From: Bifidobacterium breve
Lineage (GTDB): Bacteria; Actinomycetota; Actinomycetes; S36-B12
Reading direction: 5' to 3'
DNA: 34,120 bases
Assembly (NCBI GenBank): GCA_945877545.1
Contig: CAMCSO010000010.1
Coordinates: 1-34,120, forward strand
In this document: positions 8,188 to 15,802 of the stretch, one piece after another
How positions within the stretch are numbered: the stretch's first letter is position 1
Layout: each line of letters opens with the position of its first letter
The notes under the pieces: generated by a model
Seen by the model: the letters and a program-made list of their open reading frames with translations, nothing else
Databases searched by the model: none
Told to the model about the DNA's origin: nothing
Translations under genes and position numbers: made by a program

Positions 8188-8369
8188 TCCCAGCAACCGT
8201 TCGATCGACCTCTCTAGGCGGCGACGTCATCGTCGTGAGCGATGAGGGCTTCTGCCTGACGGTGCCCCGATCGGTCGTCGAGGCCTCCGTGTTCCGGCTC
8301 CTTCGGGTCGGCCAGCGACTCGCCGTCACCCTTGACGATCTCATCCCCGTCAGGATCGACCTACCCTGA
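8184..8369 (+). CDS. small beta-rich protein coupled to cofC, possibly cold-shock/OB-like
   Basis: 61 residues (MIPATVRSTSLGGDVIVVSDEG, continuing to RVGQRLAVTLDDLIPVRIDLP). The ATG overlaps the cofC stop in an ATGA junction, so translation is probably coupled. The strand-rich pattern and the LLRVGQRLAVTLDD segment resemble small cold-shock/S1-like (OB-fold) proteins that I recall next to cofC in other actinobacteria. The usual aromatic RNA-binding motifs are not visible, so function is open. It is a real gene by frame, coupling and composition. Confidence 0.65.
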   Translation: MIPATVRSTSLGGDVIVVSDEGFCLTVPRSVVEASVFRLLRVGQRLAVTLDDLIPVRIDLP

Positions 8370-8397
8370 CCGGCGGCTCCCACGCTCCGTCGACGAC

Positions 8398-8403
8398 TAA
8401 GTT
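8398..8403 (+). promoter_or_regulatory. -10 element of leaderless flavoprotein gene
   Basis: TAAGTT ends 6 nt before ATG 8410, with no Shine-Dalgarno sequence. No convincing -35 is visible. It separates the flavoprotein gene from the cofC unit. Confidence 0.4.
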
Positions 8404-8409
8404 TCTCCC

Positions 8410-10095
8410 ATGGACCCGTTGCAGTTTCCCACCAGCGAGGTTGATGTCGTCGTGCTCGGCTCCGGGGCAGCCGGGCTCGTTGCAGCCCTAGCCGCACATG
8501 AGTCTGGCGCGACCGTCGCACTATTTGAGAAGGCCGAACTCATCGGTGGCTCTACGGCAATCTCCGGTGGCGTCTGCTGGGTTCCAATGAACCACCACAT
8601 GGACGAGGCTGGCACGCCCGATACGCGCGAGGCGGCGCTTGCGTACCTGCACTCGTTGTCGCTCGGCCAGATGAATCCAGCCCTCGCCGAGGCCTTCATC
8701 GGGGGTGCTCGGGAGAGTGTCGAGTGGCTCGAGTCGGTGACTGACCTCGAGTTCACCCTCATCCCCGGATATCCCGACTATCACCCAGAGCATCCGGGCG
8801 GACGACCCAGCGGCGGCCGCTCCCTCGATCCGGGCCTGTTCAGCTATGAGCGCCTCGGTCCGTGGGCTGCCAAGGTCGCCAAGAGCCGTCGCAGTGCCCG
8901 CCTGCGCATCACCGACACCACGTTGGGGGGCGGCACCGGGTTTCTCGATGACGAGACGCTCGCCCATCGCGAACAGCACGATATTCGCGGCTGTGGTGCA
9001 GCGCTCGTCGGGCCGCTGCTCGCCGCACTCCTGCGTGCAGGCGTCGAACCCATCCTCGAGGCTCGGGCCACCGACCTGATCATCGAGGATGGCCGTGTGT
9101 GCGGGGTACGGCTCGCCATCGGCGCGGCTGAAGGTCCGCAGCAGGTACATCTTGCGCGGGCGAGGCGCGGGGTGATCATCGCCACCGGCGGCTTCGAGTG
9201 GAATCCGCAACTCGTGAGCGCCTTCCTGCGCGGACCCATGACTGCGCCAGCATCGGTGCCGTCAAATGAGGGTGACGGCCTCCTGATGGCGCTTCGTGCT
9301 GGCGCTTCTCTCGCGAACATGCCACACGCCTGGTGGGCGCCGACCGTGTCAGTCCCTGACGACGAGGCATTCGGACGGCCACGCGCGACCCTTCTCAACC
9401 GCGAGCGCACCCTCCCCGGATCGATCATGGTGAACAGCGCAGGACTCCGGTTTGCCAACGAGGCAGCCAACTACAACGCCCTCGGCGGCGCATTCCACAC
9501 CCTTGACCCGGTTGAATTCGGCTACCGCAACCTGCCCTGCTGGCTCATCTTCGACGGTCGAAACGCTCGAGACTTCGGCTCATTCGGCACTCCCGCTGGC
9601 ACGCCGATCGCGCCATGGATCACCCGGGCCACGACAATCCCCGAGTTGGCCGGCGCCCTCGGCATCGACGCTGATGGTCTCAGCGGCACGGTGGCTCGCT
9701 GGAACTCGTTCGTCGATGCAGGCGATGATGCCGACTTCGGGCGGGGAAGAAGTGCCTACGACCGTTGGAGCGGCGATGGCCGGCATCGCGGTGAGGTTGC
9801 CTCGACCCTTGGTCGCCTCGATGAGCCACCGTTCTTCGCCGTCCCGGTCTACTCCGGCACCCTCGGCACAAGCGGCGGCCCACGGACTGACGTCGACGGA
9901 CGGGTCCTCGACACCGTGGGAGTCGCGATCCCCGGCCTCTTCGCCGTCGGTAACGCTGCCGCCGCTCCCACCGCCCTCGCCTACGGAGGTGCAGGTGGCA
10001 CCCTCGGGCCCATCATCGTGTTTGGACGGGCCGCTGGCCTTGCGGCCGCGAGATCAGGTGCCGAGCGGCCGGCCGTCGCTCGGGCGGTCGACTGA
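8410..10095 (+). CDS. FAD-dependent oxidoreductase, 3-ketosteroid delta-1-dehydrogenase-like
   Basis: 561 residues. The N-terminal FAD-binding motif VVVLGSGAAGLVAALAAHESG (about residues 13-33) is followed by FEKAELIGGSTAISGGVCWVPMN, where the GGSTAxSGG segment is typical of the fumarate reductase/KstD superfamily. A second cofactor segment is RRGVIIATGGFEWN. The C-terminus has GLFAVGNAAAAPTALAYGGAGGTLGPIIVFGRAAG, where the Tyr-x-Gly-x-Gly core corresponds to the catalytic Tyr/Gly region of KstD enzymes. A steroid-ring or related enone substrate is plausible but unproven; many homologues act on other compounds. The last 42 nt overlap the 3' end of the convergent SnoaL-like gene. First gene of an accessory block. 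Confidence 0.85.
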   Translation: MDPLQFPTSEVDVVVLGSGAAGLVAALAAHESGATVALFEKAELIGGSTAISGGVCWVPMNHHMDEAGTPDTREAALAYLHSLSLGQMNPALAEAFIGGARESVEWLESVTDLEFTLIPGYPDYHPEHPGGRPSGGRSLDPGLFSYERLGPWAAKVAKSRRSARLRITDTTLGGGTGFLDDETLAHREQHDIRGCGAALVGPLLAALLRAGVEPILEARATDLIIEDGRVCGVRLAIGAAEGPQQVHLARARRGVIIATGGFEWNPQLVSAFLRGPMTAPASVPSNEGDGLLMALRAGASLANMPHAWWAPTVSVPDDEAFGRPRATLLNRERTLPGSIMVNSAGLRFANEAANYNALGGAFHTLDPVEFGYRNLPCWLIFDGRNARDFGSFGTPAGTPIAPWITRATTIPELAGALGIDADGLSGTVARWNSFVDAGDDADFGRGRSAYDRWSGDGRHRGEVASTLGRLDEPPFFAVPVYSGTLGTSGGPRTDVDGRVLDTVGVAIPGLFAVGNAAAAPTALAYGGAGGTLGPIIVFGRAAGLAAARSGAERPAVARAVD

Positions 10096-10596
10096 TCCCT
10101 GTCTGAAGACTGAGGGGTCCATCGGCATTGGTGCGCTCGGCAGGGTCGTCGTACCCTCGTGGACGCACACCCGGTGGATGATTCGCCATTCGTCGCCACG
10201 ACGCTCGTACCGGTCAAGATACCGGCCCAGCCACAACGACCACGGGCCATCGTCATCGGGGATCAGGTACGTGAGATTCGAGATCTCCCCTCGCGCAGTC
10301 ATCCCTCCCACATCGAATTCAATACTGTGGTTCATGTTGCAGTGCATCGTCGCGCGCCACCGACCATGCGTTGACATGACTCGATCGACGAACTCCCATC
10401 CATTCCCGCTGAACCGTCCGTGTTCATCAGTCGCGTCAGGCCAGTAGGCCGAACGCATGACGTCGGCATCGAGTCGGTCAACACCTCGCGCATAGCGATA
10501 GGCCACCTCGCGGATTGCCTCGCGGGCTGCCAGCGCGGCCGTGAGACTAGCCCCTAGCCATCCAGTGACGAACGCGTCAGCGTCAGATTCGCTCAT
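10054..10596 (-). CDS. SnoaL-like / NTF2-fold family protein
   Basis: 180 residues with the cone-shaped SnoaL_4 pattern: an N-terminal helix (ALAAREAIREVAYRYARGVDRLDADVMRSAYWPDATDE), then strands including TMHCNMNHSIEFDVGGMTARGEISNLTYL and GRYLDRYERRGDEWRIIHRVCVHE. Relatives serve as cyclases, dehydratases, isomerases or small subunits of ring hydroxylases. The acidic and histidine residues (D in VDRLDADV; H in the MHCNMNH segment) fit an active pocket. With an SDR, a VOC protein and a KstD-like flavoprotein adjacent, a role in catabolism of a steroid, terpenoid or aromatic is inferred. Its 3' end overlaps the flavoprotein gene by 42 nt tail to tail. Confidence 0.8.
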   Translation of the reverse strand: MSESDADAFVTGWLGASLTAALAAREAIREVAYRYARGVDRLDADVMRSAYWPDATDEHGRFSGNGWEFVDRVMSTHGRWRATMHCNMNHSIEFDVGGMTARGEISNLTYLIPDDDGPWSLWLGRYLDRYERRGDEWRIIHRVCVHEGTTTLPSAPMPMDPSVFRQGSVDRPSDGRPLGT

Positions 10597-10667
10597 TCCC
10601 CACTCAATCCTTCATATATCGATGTGCTCATGGTCACCACATGCTTCATCGCCCACCGGCTGCGCGA

Positions 10668-11486
10668 TCAATGGTGAATATCTAACAGGGCCGCGCTTGG
10701 GGGCAGAAAGATTCCGGCGTTCGCGGTGATCCCACCGTCGCACATCACCGTGGTCCCGGTCACGAAACTCGAGGCGGCGGTTCCAAGGAACCAGATGACC
10801 TCAGCCTGCTCCTGCGGACGTGCCAGTCGCTGCAACGGGATCGGACGACGAAGTGCCTCGAGATGCTCCTGAGTGACGGCGCCGCCCTGAAGGATCGGTG
10901 TGAGGGTCGGCCCCGGGGCTACCGCGTTCACTCGGACTCCCCGAGCCCCAAAGTCGATCGCGGCAGCCTTGACGAGATTGATGACCGCGGCCTTCGACGC
11001 GTTGTAGGCCCAGCGCTCCGGGTCTCCACCAACGCCTGAAGTTGATGCTGTTGCAACGATCGCGCCGCCTCCACGGTCGGCCATGGCGGGGGCCGCGTGC
11101 CGGATTCCCGATACCACTCCTCGCACATTCACGGCCATGATGCGATCGAACAGCGCCATCGCGTCCTCATCCTGCCAACCAATTCGGCGAGCGATACCGG
11201 CATTGAGCACGACGGTATCGAGCCTGCCGAATGTCTCAAGTGCCATCGCCACCATTTCGGCTGCCACCGCATCGTCGCTCACATCGCCCACAAGCAGTCG
11301 AATGCCCTCGCGGTCGCGGGTCCAGGCGAGCGCCTCTGTCGAGATGTCGACGGCCACCACTGCATAACCCCGGTCGGCAAATATCTCAGCCGAAGCCCGG
11401 CCAATTCCGGTTGCTGCGCCCGTGACGATCGCGACTCGGGGTTGAACAGGGACCGGAGTCGACTCGCTCACAGAGTGATCCGACAT
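10668..11486 (-). CDS. SDR-family NAD(P)-dependent oxidoreductase
   Basis: 272 residues of classical short-chain dehydrogenase. TGAATGIGRA (about residues 22-31) binds the nucleotide, NAG is at 95-97, a serine-rich TASTSG lies near 147-151, and the catalytic YNASK is at 161-165. Asp at the end of the second strand (VVAVDIS) favours NAD over NADP. The VNAVAPGPTLTP and MCDGGITAN segments are standard. The substrate is unknown. ATG 11486 is preceded by GAGAGG, a normal Shine-Dalgarno. It lies 71 bp upstream of the SnoaL-like gene on the same strand and likely forms a transcription unit with it and with the VOC gene 72 bp upstream. Confidence 0.92.
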   Translation of the reverse strand: MSDHSVSESTPVPVQPRVAIVTGAATGIGRASAEIFADRGYAVVAVDISTEALAWTRDREGIRLLVGDVSDDAVAAEMVAMALETFGRLDTVVLNAGIARRIGWQDEDAMALFDRIMAVNVRGVVSGIRHAAPAMADRGGGAIVATASTSGVGGDPERWAYNASKAAVINLVKAAAIDFGARGVRVNAVAPGPTLTPILQGGAVTQEHLEALRRPIPLQRLARPQEQAEVIWFLGTAASSFVTGTTVMCDGGITANAGIFLPPSAALLDIHH

Positions 11487-11558
11487 GTGGGCCTCTCAGC
11501 AGGGGGAACATATTTCTGAAGCAGCACTCTCGTTCCTCCCCTCACTCCTCGGACCTCG

Positions 11559-12107
11559 CTACCTTGACGATGATTTCGACCGCGCACGGACCGGGTCAGT
11601 GACGCCGTCCCACTGCTCGTGGGCCATTCGGAAGGTGTCGAATATTTCCGCAACCTCGTCATTGAGTCCATGAAGTTCAACAAAGTAGCCGAGGTCCTCA
11701 CGGCAGTCGAAATAGGCGACCGGCACGTATGAGATGAGCGAACTCGCGACCGCGAAGCCAGCCGCCTCAAAGCGCGCCACCTCCCTGGGCATGTCCACGG
11801 CGGGCACGAGACACGCGATGTGATGGAGGCCTGCCTCGCCTACCGGATACATGTCACGGTAAATCGATGGCCCGGGATCGTCCTGGGCAATGAGCTGAAC
11901 CTGCGTGTCGCCGGACTGCCCGAACGCGTAGTGCACCAGCGTCTGGCTGGGCGTCCCGCGGTAGGTGAGTTCGCGGCCCACGTGGTTTCGGCTCACGAAA
12001 AACGGCCCCGCCCCAACCAACTCAATCCAGTGGCGAATCGACTCATCCAGATCCCGAACAACGTAGGCATGCTGGACGATTGGGTAACGAATGAGGGGCT
12101 CGCGCAT
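11559..12107 (-). CDS. VOC-family protein (glyoxalase / methylmalonyl-CoA epimerase-like fold)
   Basis: 182 residues with two beta-alpha-beta-beta-beta modules. The first starts QHAYVVRDLDESIRHWIELVGAGPFF; the second starts GLHHIACLVPAVDMPREVARFEAAGF and ends YFDCREDLGYFVELHG. The His in QHAY, the His in LHHIA and the Glu in YFVELHG are the expected metal ligands. Members isomerise, epimerise, or cleave aromatic rings. Start ATG 12107 has TAACGT (12114-12119) ending 6 nt upstream, again a leaderless arrangement. Likely first gene of the VOC-SDR-SnoaL unit. No substrate can be assigned. Confidence 0.85.
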   Translation of the reverse strand: MREPLIRYPIVQHAYVVRDLDESIRHWIELVGAGPFFVSRNHVGRELTYRGTPSQTLVHYAFGQSGDTQVQLIAQDDPGPSIYRDMYPVGEAGLHHIACLVPAVDMPREVARFEAAGFAVASSLISYVPVAYFDCREDLGYFVELHGLNDEVAEIFDTFRMAHEQWDGVTDPVRARSKSSSR

Positions 12108-12137
12108 CTGCGGACGTTATCGCACGTCCACCAACGA

Positions 12138-12175
12138 ATGAGGGGATCCCCGACATCAATCGGGGATCCCCTCAT
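12138..12175 (-). terminator. long perfect hairpin between hup and the VOC gene
   Basis: A 16-bp perfect inverted repeat (ATGAGGGGATCCCCGA at 12138-12153 and its complement at 12160-12175) with a 6-nt loop. It follows the hup stop by 31 nt and lies upstream of the VOC promoter. There is only a weak T-rich tail on the minus strand, so it may be a terminator, processing site or insulator. The 13-mer AACGAATGAGGGG at its left edge recurs at 12086-12098 inside the VOC gene start. Confidence 0.6.
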
Positions 12176-12206
12176 GGAGACGTTCAGGCCACGTTGATGG
12201 CTGAAA

Positions 12207-12629
12207 CTAGCGCGAAGTGGCCTTCTTGGCAGGAGCCTTCTTCGCGGGAGCCGCCTTCTTCACAGCAGCGACCTTCTTCACAGCAGCGACCTTCTTCGCG
12301 GGAGCCGCCTTCTTCGCGGCCGGTCCTGCCGGCGCCTTTGGAACGAGCTTCTTCGCACCTGACACGACCGCCTTGAACTCCGTGCCGGGGCGAAACTTCG
12401 GAAGCTTCGTTGCCTTGATCTTTACCGACTCACCGGTGCGCGGATTGCGCCCGAGGCGGGCCCTGCGAGCCTGACGTTCGAACACGCCAAAGCCGCTCAT
12501 CGTGACCTTTTCACCCTTGATGACGGCCTTCTTCGTCTCCTCGATGAACGCCTCGACGATATCGGTTACGTCGCGCTTGCTATGCCCGAGGCGAGCAGCC
12601 ACGACATCAATAAGTTCAGCCTTGTTCAC
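12207..12629 (-). CDS. hup: HU-family nucleoid protein with lysine/alanine-rich tail (HupB type)
   Basis: 140 residues. Residues 1-92 are the HU fold (MNKAELIDVVAARLG, MSGFGVFERQARRARLGRNP, RNPRTGE at about 61-67 for the DNA-grasping arm, then FRPGTEFKAVV). From about 95 onward a tail of PAKKA, AAVKK and PAKKAPAKK units follows, as in the actinobacterial two-domain HU/HupB, which adds non-specific DNA binding and compaction. It starts at GTG 12629 with GGAGGG 7 nt upstream. A TATGTT at 12678-12683 could be its -10. Position next to leuD-leuC matches mycobacteria and streptomycetes. Confidence 0.96.
   Translation of the reverse strand: MNKAELIDVVAARLGHSKRDVTDIVEAFIEETKKAVIKGEKVTMSGFGVFERQARRARLGRNPRTGESVKIKATKLPKFRPGTEFKAVVSGAKKLVPKAPAGPAAKKAAPAKKVAAVKKVAAVKKAAPAKKAPAKKATSR
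12255..12290 (-). repeat. 18-nt perfect tandem repeat in the HU tail
   Basis: Two identical 18-nt units (plus-strand cttcttcacagcagcgac) encode a six-residue repeat of the HU tail. Neighbouring codons continue a degenerate version. Such tracts can gain or lose units by slippage. Confidence 0.8.
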
Positions 12630-12765
12630 GACAGAGCCCTCCGAAGGGTACGAGGTCGACTCCTTGTCGACGTCGATAACATAGTGCGAACCTTGGATTC
12701 ACGCGCGTTGACGCACCAAAGCCCCCCAGTGAGCCATCCCATCAGCCCTTACTGCGGAACGACTT

Positions 12766-12783
12766 TAGTACGTTTCGGTACTA
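12766..12783 (-). terminator. small hairpin spanning the leuD stop codon
   Basis: TAGTAC at 12766-12771 and GTACTA at 12778-12783 flank a 6-nt loop; the leuD stop codon TAG is inside the arm. No U-tract follows, so terminator function is weakly supported. Confidence 0.3.
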
Positions 12784-13368
12784 CGCGGTGGTGGGCATAA
12801 ACGAAGAACGCTGGGTCTCAAAGGTGGAAATCGCATCAACGTGAGCAAGCGTGATGCCAATGTCGTCCAGACCCTCCATGAGCCTCCAGCGCACATAATC
12901 GTCAACATCGATTGGGGCGACGATCGAGTCCGCCCTCACCTCACGCTCCTCGAGATCGACCGTGACCTCAAGGTCAGGGTTCGCCTCGATCGCGGTCCAC
13001 AATGCCTCGATGACCGACTGGTCGACGTGGGCCGTCAGCAAGCCGCCCTTGCCAGAGTTACCTCGGAAGATGTCCGCGAAGCGCGAGGACAGCACGACCT
13101 TGAATCCGTAGTTCTGCAGCGCCCAAACGGCATGCTCCCGGGAGGATCCGGTGCCGAAATCCGGACCCGCAACAAGAATGCTCACGTCGGCGTGATGCGG
13201 CTGGTTCAGAACGAAGCCCGGATCCTTGCGCCAGGCCGCGAAGAGGCCATCTTCGAACCCGTGGCGCGTAATGCGCTTGAGATACTCGGCCGGGATGATC
13301 TGGTCGGTATCGACATTGCTCCGGCGCAGCGGCAGTGCCGTACCGGTATGACGGACGAATGATTCCAT
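12781..13368 (-). CDS. leuD: 3-isopropylmalate dehydratase small subunit
   Basis: 195 residues, the standard length. With LeuC it isomerises 2-isopropylmalate to 3-isopropylmalate; in many bacteria the same enzyme also handles citramalate on the route to isoleucine, which suits the cimA gene nearby. Signatures: [81 protein letters not shown] 13368 lies 13 nt after the leuC stop, with GGGAG upstream, so leuC-leuD form an operon. Confidence 0.97.
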   Translation of the reverse strand: MESFVRHTGTALPLRRSNVDTDQIIPAEYLKRITRHGFEDGLFAAWRKDPGFVLNQPHHADVSILVAGPDFGTGSSREHAVWALQNYGFKVVLSSRFADIFRGNSGKGGLLTAHVDQSVIEALWTAIEANPDLEVTVDLEEREVRADSIVAPIDVDDYVRWRLMEGLDDIGITLAHVDAISTFETQRSSFMPTTA

Positions 13369-13381
13369 GATGACTCCCGGT

Positions 13382-14797
13382 TCAGGCGATGGATACGAGA
13401 TCGGACGGCGCGGCGAGGTGGCCGGTCACCGCGGTGGCCGCGGCGACAGCAGGCGAGACGAGGTGGGTGCGTCCTCCAGGGCCTTGTCTGCCCTCGAAAT
13501 TTCGGTTGGACGTCGAGGCACTGCGCTCCCCGGGTGCAAGTTTGTCTGGATTCATCGCCAGGCACATCGAGCATCCGGCTTCACGCCATTCGGCCCCAGC
13601 TGCGATGAAGATCTCATCTAGGCCCTCAGCCTGAGCCTGATGCCTGACTCGCACGGAGCCGGGCACGACCAGCATGCGAACCGAGGACGCGACCGTGCGG
13701 CCTTTGAGTACCTCGGCAACCGCCCGCAAATCCTCGATCCGACCGTTCGTGCACGAGCCGACGAACACGGTGTCGACCGCGATGTCGCGCAATGGCATGC
13801 CGGGTGTGAGCCCCATGTACTCCAGTGCGTGCGCGATAGCAGCTCGCTCGCCCTCATCCGCTGCGTCCGCAGGGGATGGCACGGATCCGGAGAGCGGGAG
13901 TCCCTGGCCCGGGTTGGTACCCCAGGTGACGAAGGGACTCAGTGCGGATGCATCAAGAATGACCTCTGCGTCGAAGGTTGCATCGTCGTCAGTTCGCAAC
14001 GTGCGCCAGTATTCGACGGCGGCGTCCCACTCGGCGTCCTTCGGGGCGTGATCTCGACCCTTGAGGTACTCAAAGGTGGTGTCGTCCGGAGCAATCATGC
14101 CGGCGCGGGCACCAGCCTCGATCGACATGTTGCAGATCGTCATGCGTCCCTCGATCGAGAGTGCCTCGATCGCGGAGCCGCGGTACTCGAGCACATACCC
14201 CTGCCCGCCGCCTGTGCCGATCTTCGCGATCACGGCGAGGATGACGTCCTTGGCCGTGACACCCGCAGGGAGGTCGCCCTCCACGGTGATTGCCATGGTC
14301 TTGAAGGGCTTCAGTGGCAACGTCTGGGTCGCGAGCACATGCTCGACCTCGCTCGTACCGATACCGAATGCAAGTGCCCCGAATGCACCGTGCGTCGATG
14401 TGTGCGAGTCACCGCACACGACGGTCATGCCGGGCTGGGTCAGGCCGAGTTGGGGGCCCACGACGTGAACGATCCCCTGCTCGATGTTGCCGAGCGAGTA
14501 AAGCGGAACCCCAAACTCGGCGCAATTGGTGCGCAGGGCTTCTACCTGGGCCCGCGAGATCGGGTCAGCGATCGGCTGATCGATGTTGATGGTCGGGATG
14601 TTGTGGTCCTCTGTTGCGAGGGTGAGGTCAGTGCGACGGACGACCCGGCCCGACAACCGAAGCCCATCGAACGCCTGAGGCGAGGTGACCTCGTGCACGA
14701 GGTGCAGGTCGATGTACAGGAGGTCTGGCTCGCCCTCGAATCGGCGCACCACATGGGATTCCCAAACCTTCTCAGCCAGCGTTCGGCCCATGTTCAC
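13382..14797 (-). CDS. leuC: 3-isopropylmalate dehydratase large subunit
   Basis: 471 residues, aconitase superfamily. The [4Fe-4S] ligands are the Cys in [14 protein letters not shown] and the two in [11 protein letters not shown] (about residues 408-411). [32 protein letters not shown] is characteristic of the family. It forms the LeuCD heterodimer in leucine synthesis. ATG 14797 is preceded by GAGGAG. Upstream, TTGACG (14856-14861) and TAAAGT (14836-14841) may form its promoter, though the spacer is short (14 bp), and a perfect palindrome at 14873-14889 lies just beyond. The gene is divergent from ndgR, whose orthologues regulate leuCD. Long antisense open frames over it are shadows. Confidence 0.98.
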   Translation of the reverse strand: MNMGRTLAEKVWESHVVRRFEGEPDLLYIDLHLVHEVTSPQAFDGLRLSGRVVRRTDLTLATEDHNIPTINIDQPIADPISRAQVEALRTNCAEFGVPLYSLGNIEQGIVHVVGPQLGLTQPGMTVVCGDSHTSTHGAFGALAFGIGTSEVEHVLATQTLPLKPFKTMAITVEGDLPAGVTAKDVILAVIAKIGTGGGQGYVLEYRGSAIEALSIEGRMTICNMSIEAGARAGMIAPDDTTFEYLKGRDHAPKDAEWDAAVEYWRTLRTDDDATFDAEVILDASALSPFVTWGTNPGQGLPLSGSVPSPADAADEGERAAIAHALEYMGLTPGMPLRDIAVDTVFVGSCTNGRIEDLRAVAEVLKGRTVASSVRMLVVPGSVRVRHQAQAEGLDEIFIAAGAEWREAGCSMCLAMNPDKLAPGERSASTSNRNFEGRQGPGGRTHLVSPAVAAATAVTGHLAAPSDLVSIA

Positions 14798-14868
14798 TCC
14801 TCAACTCGTGGCCGCTCGAGCAACACCCGCGCAGCACTTTACGTTCGACACCGTACGTCAACGAAAAG

Positions 14869-14897
14869 TTGCGTCTCACATCGTGAGACACCAGTAT
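14869..14897 (+). promoter_or_regulatory. predicted ndgR promoter
   Basis: TTGCGT at 14869-14874 and CAGTAT at 14892-14897 are separated by 17 bp, and GTG 14904 follows after 6 nt, so the message would be leaderless. The spacer is almost entirely occupied by the operator palindrome at 14873-14889. Confidence 0.5.
14873..14889. promoter_or_regulatory. candidate NdgR/LtbR operator palindrome
   Basis: GTCTCAC-ATC-GTGAGAC is a perfect 7-bp inverted repeat in the 106-bp gap between leuC and ndgR. Its placement between the -35 and -10 of ndgR predicts autorepression. For leuC it lies upstream of the putative -35, a position compatible with activation or with a distal block. NdgR/LtbR orthologues are known to control leuCD; that this exact site is theirs is inference. 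Confidence 0.6.
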
Positions 14898-14903
14898 CAG
14901 TAC

Positions 14904-15590
14904 GTGGACAAGTCTAGCGGCGTTGGAGTCGTCGACAAGACGGTGTCCGTACTTTCCGCCGTGAGCGGGGCGCCATGCTCCCTCGCTGAGCTCGTCTCGA
15001 CTACCGGACTCCCCCGCCCGACCGCCCACCGACTCGCTGTCGCCCTCGAGCATCACGGGCTCCTCGACCGTGATGACGACGGTAGGTTCATCCTCGGTCC
15101 CACGTTCGCCCGCTGGTCAACTGGCGCGGACCCATGGCTCGCCCTCGCCCAGCAGGCAGTCCTTCGCCTTCGTGACGAGACCGGTGAAAGCGCTCAGGTC
15201 TACCGGCGGGCAAACGATGACCGCATGTGCGTGGCCTCGGCCGAGCCCCCCAGCGGCTTGCGCGACACCGTGCCCGTCGGTGCCGTCCTCACCATGAAGG
15301 CCGGGTCTGCGGCACAGGTGCTTGCAGCCTGGTTGCCGTCATCCGAACGATCAGCAGTGCTCCGCGGCGCCGTCTACACCGCAGCCACTCTCTCGGATGT
15401 TCGTGGGCGAGGTTGGGCGCAGAGCATCGGCCAGCGCGAGGCGGGGGTCGCGTCGATCTCTGCACCGGTGTTCGGCAACGACGGTGGCGTCATCGCAGCC
15501 GTCAGCATCTCCGGCCCGATCCAACGCCTTGCAACACCGTCACTTGCCCAGCGACGTCACCTCATGGCGGCCGCCACCTCGCTCGCGTAA
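14904..15590 (+). CDS. ndgR: IclR-family regulator of amino-acid metabolism (NdgR/LtbR)
   Basis: 228 residues from GTG 14904. The N-terminus (VDKSSGVGVVDKTVSVLSAV) and winged helix-turn-helix (SLAELVSTTGLPRPTAHRLAVALEHHGLL) match the NdgR group closely, followed by DGRFILGPTFARW and the effector domain (DETGESAQVYRR, SGLRDTVPVGAVLTMKAGSAAQVLAAW, RGRGWAQSIGQREAGVASISAPVFG, VSISGPIQRL). Family knowledge: NdgR in Streptomyces and LtbR in Corynebacterium control leuCD and other amino-acid genes. The open frame extends upstream across the intergenic gap into sequence antisense to leuC, but homology begins at VDKSSG and a -10 element lies 6 nt before this GTG. Divergent from leuC across a palindromic operator. 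Confidence 0.93.
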   Translation: MDKSSGVGVVDKTVSVLSAVSGAPCSLAELVSTTGLPRPTAHRLAVALEHHGLLDRDDDGRFILGPTFARWSTGADPWLALAQQAVLRLRDETGESAQVYRRANDDRMCVASAEPPSGLRDTVPVGAVLTMKAGSAAQVLAAWLPSSERSAVLRGAVYTAATLSDVRGRGWAQSIGQREAGVASISAPVFGNDGGVIAAVSISGPIQRLATPSLAQRRHLMAAATSLA

Positions 15591-15627
15591 GCCGTCGCAC
15601 GCCCGCTGCCAAGAGCCCGAGAAATGA

Positions 15628-15660
15628 GAAGGGACCCCCCACATTGTGGGAGGTCCCTTC
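15628..15660. terminator. shared hairpin terminator for ndgR and tRNA-Glu
   Basis: A 15-bp stem with one mismatch and a 3-nt loop (GAAGGGACC arm at 15628, complement GGTCCCTTC ending 15660). It lies between the ndgR stop (15590) and the 3' end of the converging tRNA-Glu gene (15666), so it can serve both strands. The U-tract is poor on each side. Confidence 0.7.
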
Positions 15661-15665
15661 CTGCG

Positions 15666-15738
15666 TAGCCCCGACGGGATTCGAACCCGCGCTACCGCCT
15701 TGAGAGGGCGGCGTGCTAGGCCACTACACAACGGGGCC
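15666..15738 (-). tRNA. tRNA-Glu (anticodon CTC)
   Basis: A 73-nt cloverleaf: acceptor GGCCCCG pairs with CGGGGCT, the anticodon stem CCGCC/GGCGG encloses CTCTCAA (anticodon CTC), and the T-loop is TTCGAAT. CCA is not encoded. It lies 64 nt downstream of tRNA-Gln on the same strand, probably cotranscribed. Confidence 0.96.
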
Positions 15739-15802
15739 GTACATGTGCGAGCGAACTGCTCCTCGCACATGACTGCGTGACCGCTGGCGGTCACGCATGT
15801 CG

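Noticed and set aside
14797-14841. Searched for a leucine leader peptide before leuC
   Set aside because: The only frame from a GTG near the -10 has no stop before leuC and lacks a Leu run, so control there is probably by the operator.
13640-14903. Long open frames on the plus strand opposite leuC, including a 425-codon one
   Set aside because: They are antisense shadows of a high-GC gene with no recognisable protein pattern; leuC on the minus strand is certain.
15628-15660. Considered as an attenuator for the downstream genes
   Set aside because: It lies between converging units (ndgR and tRNA-Glu), so it is simply a shared terminator.
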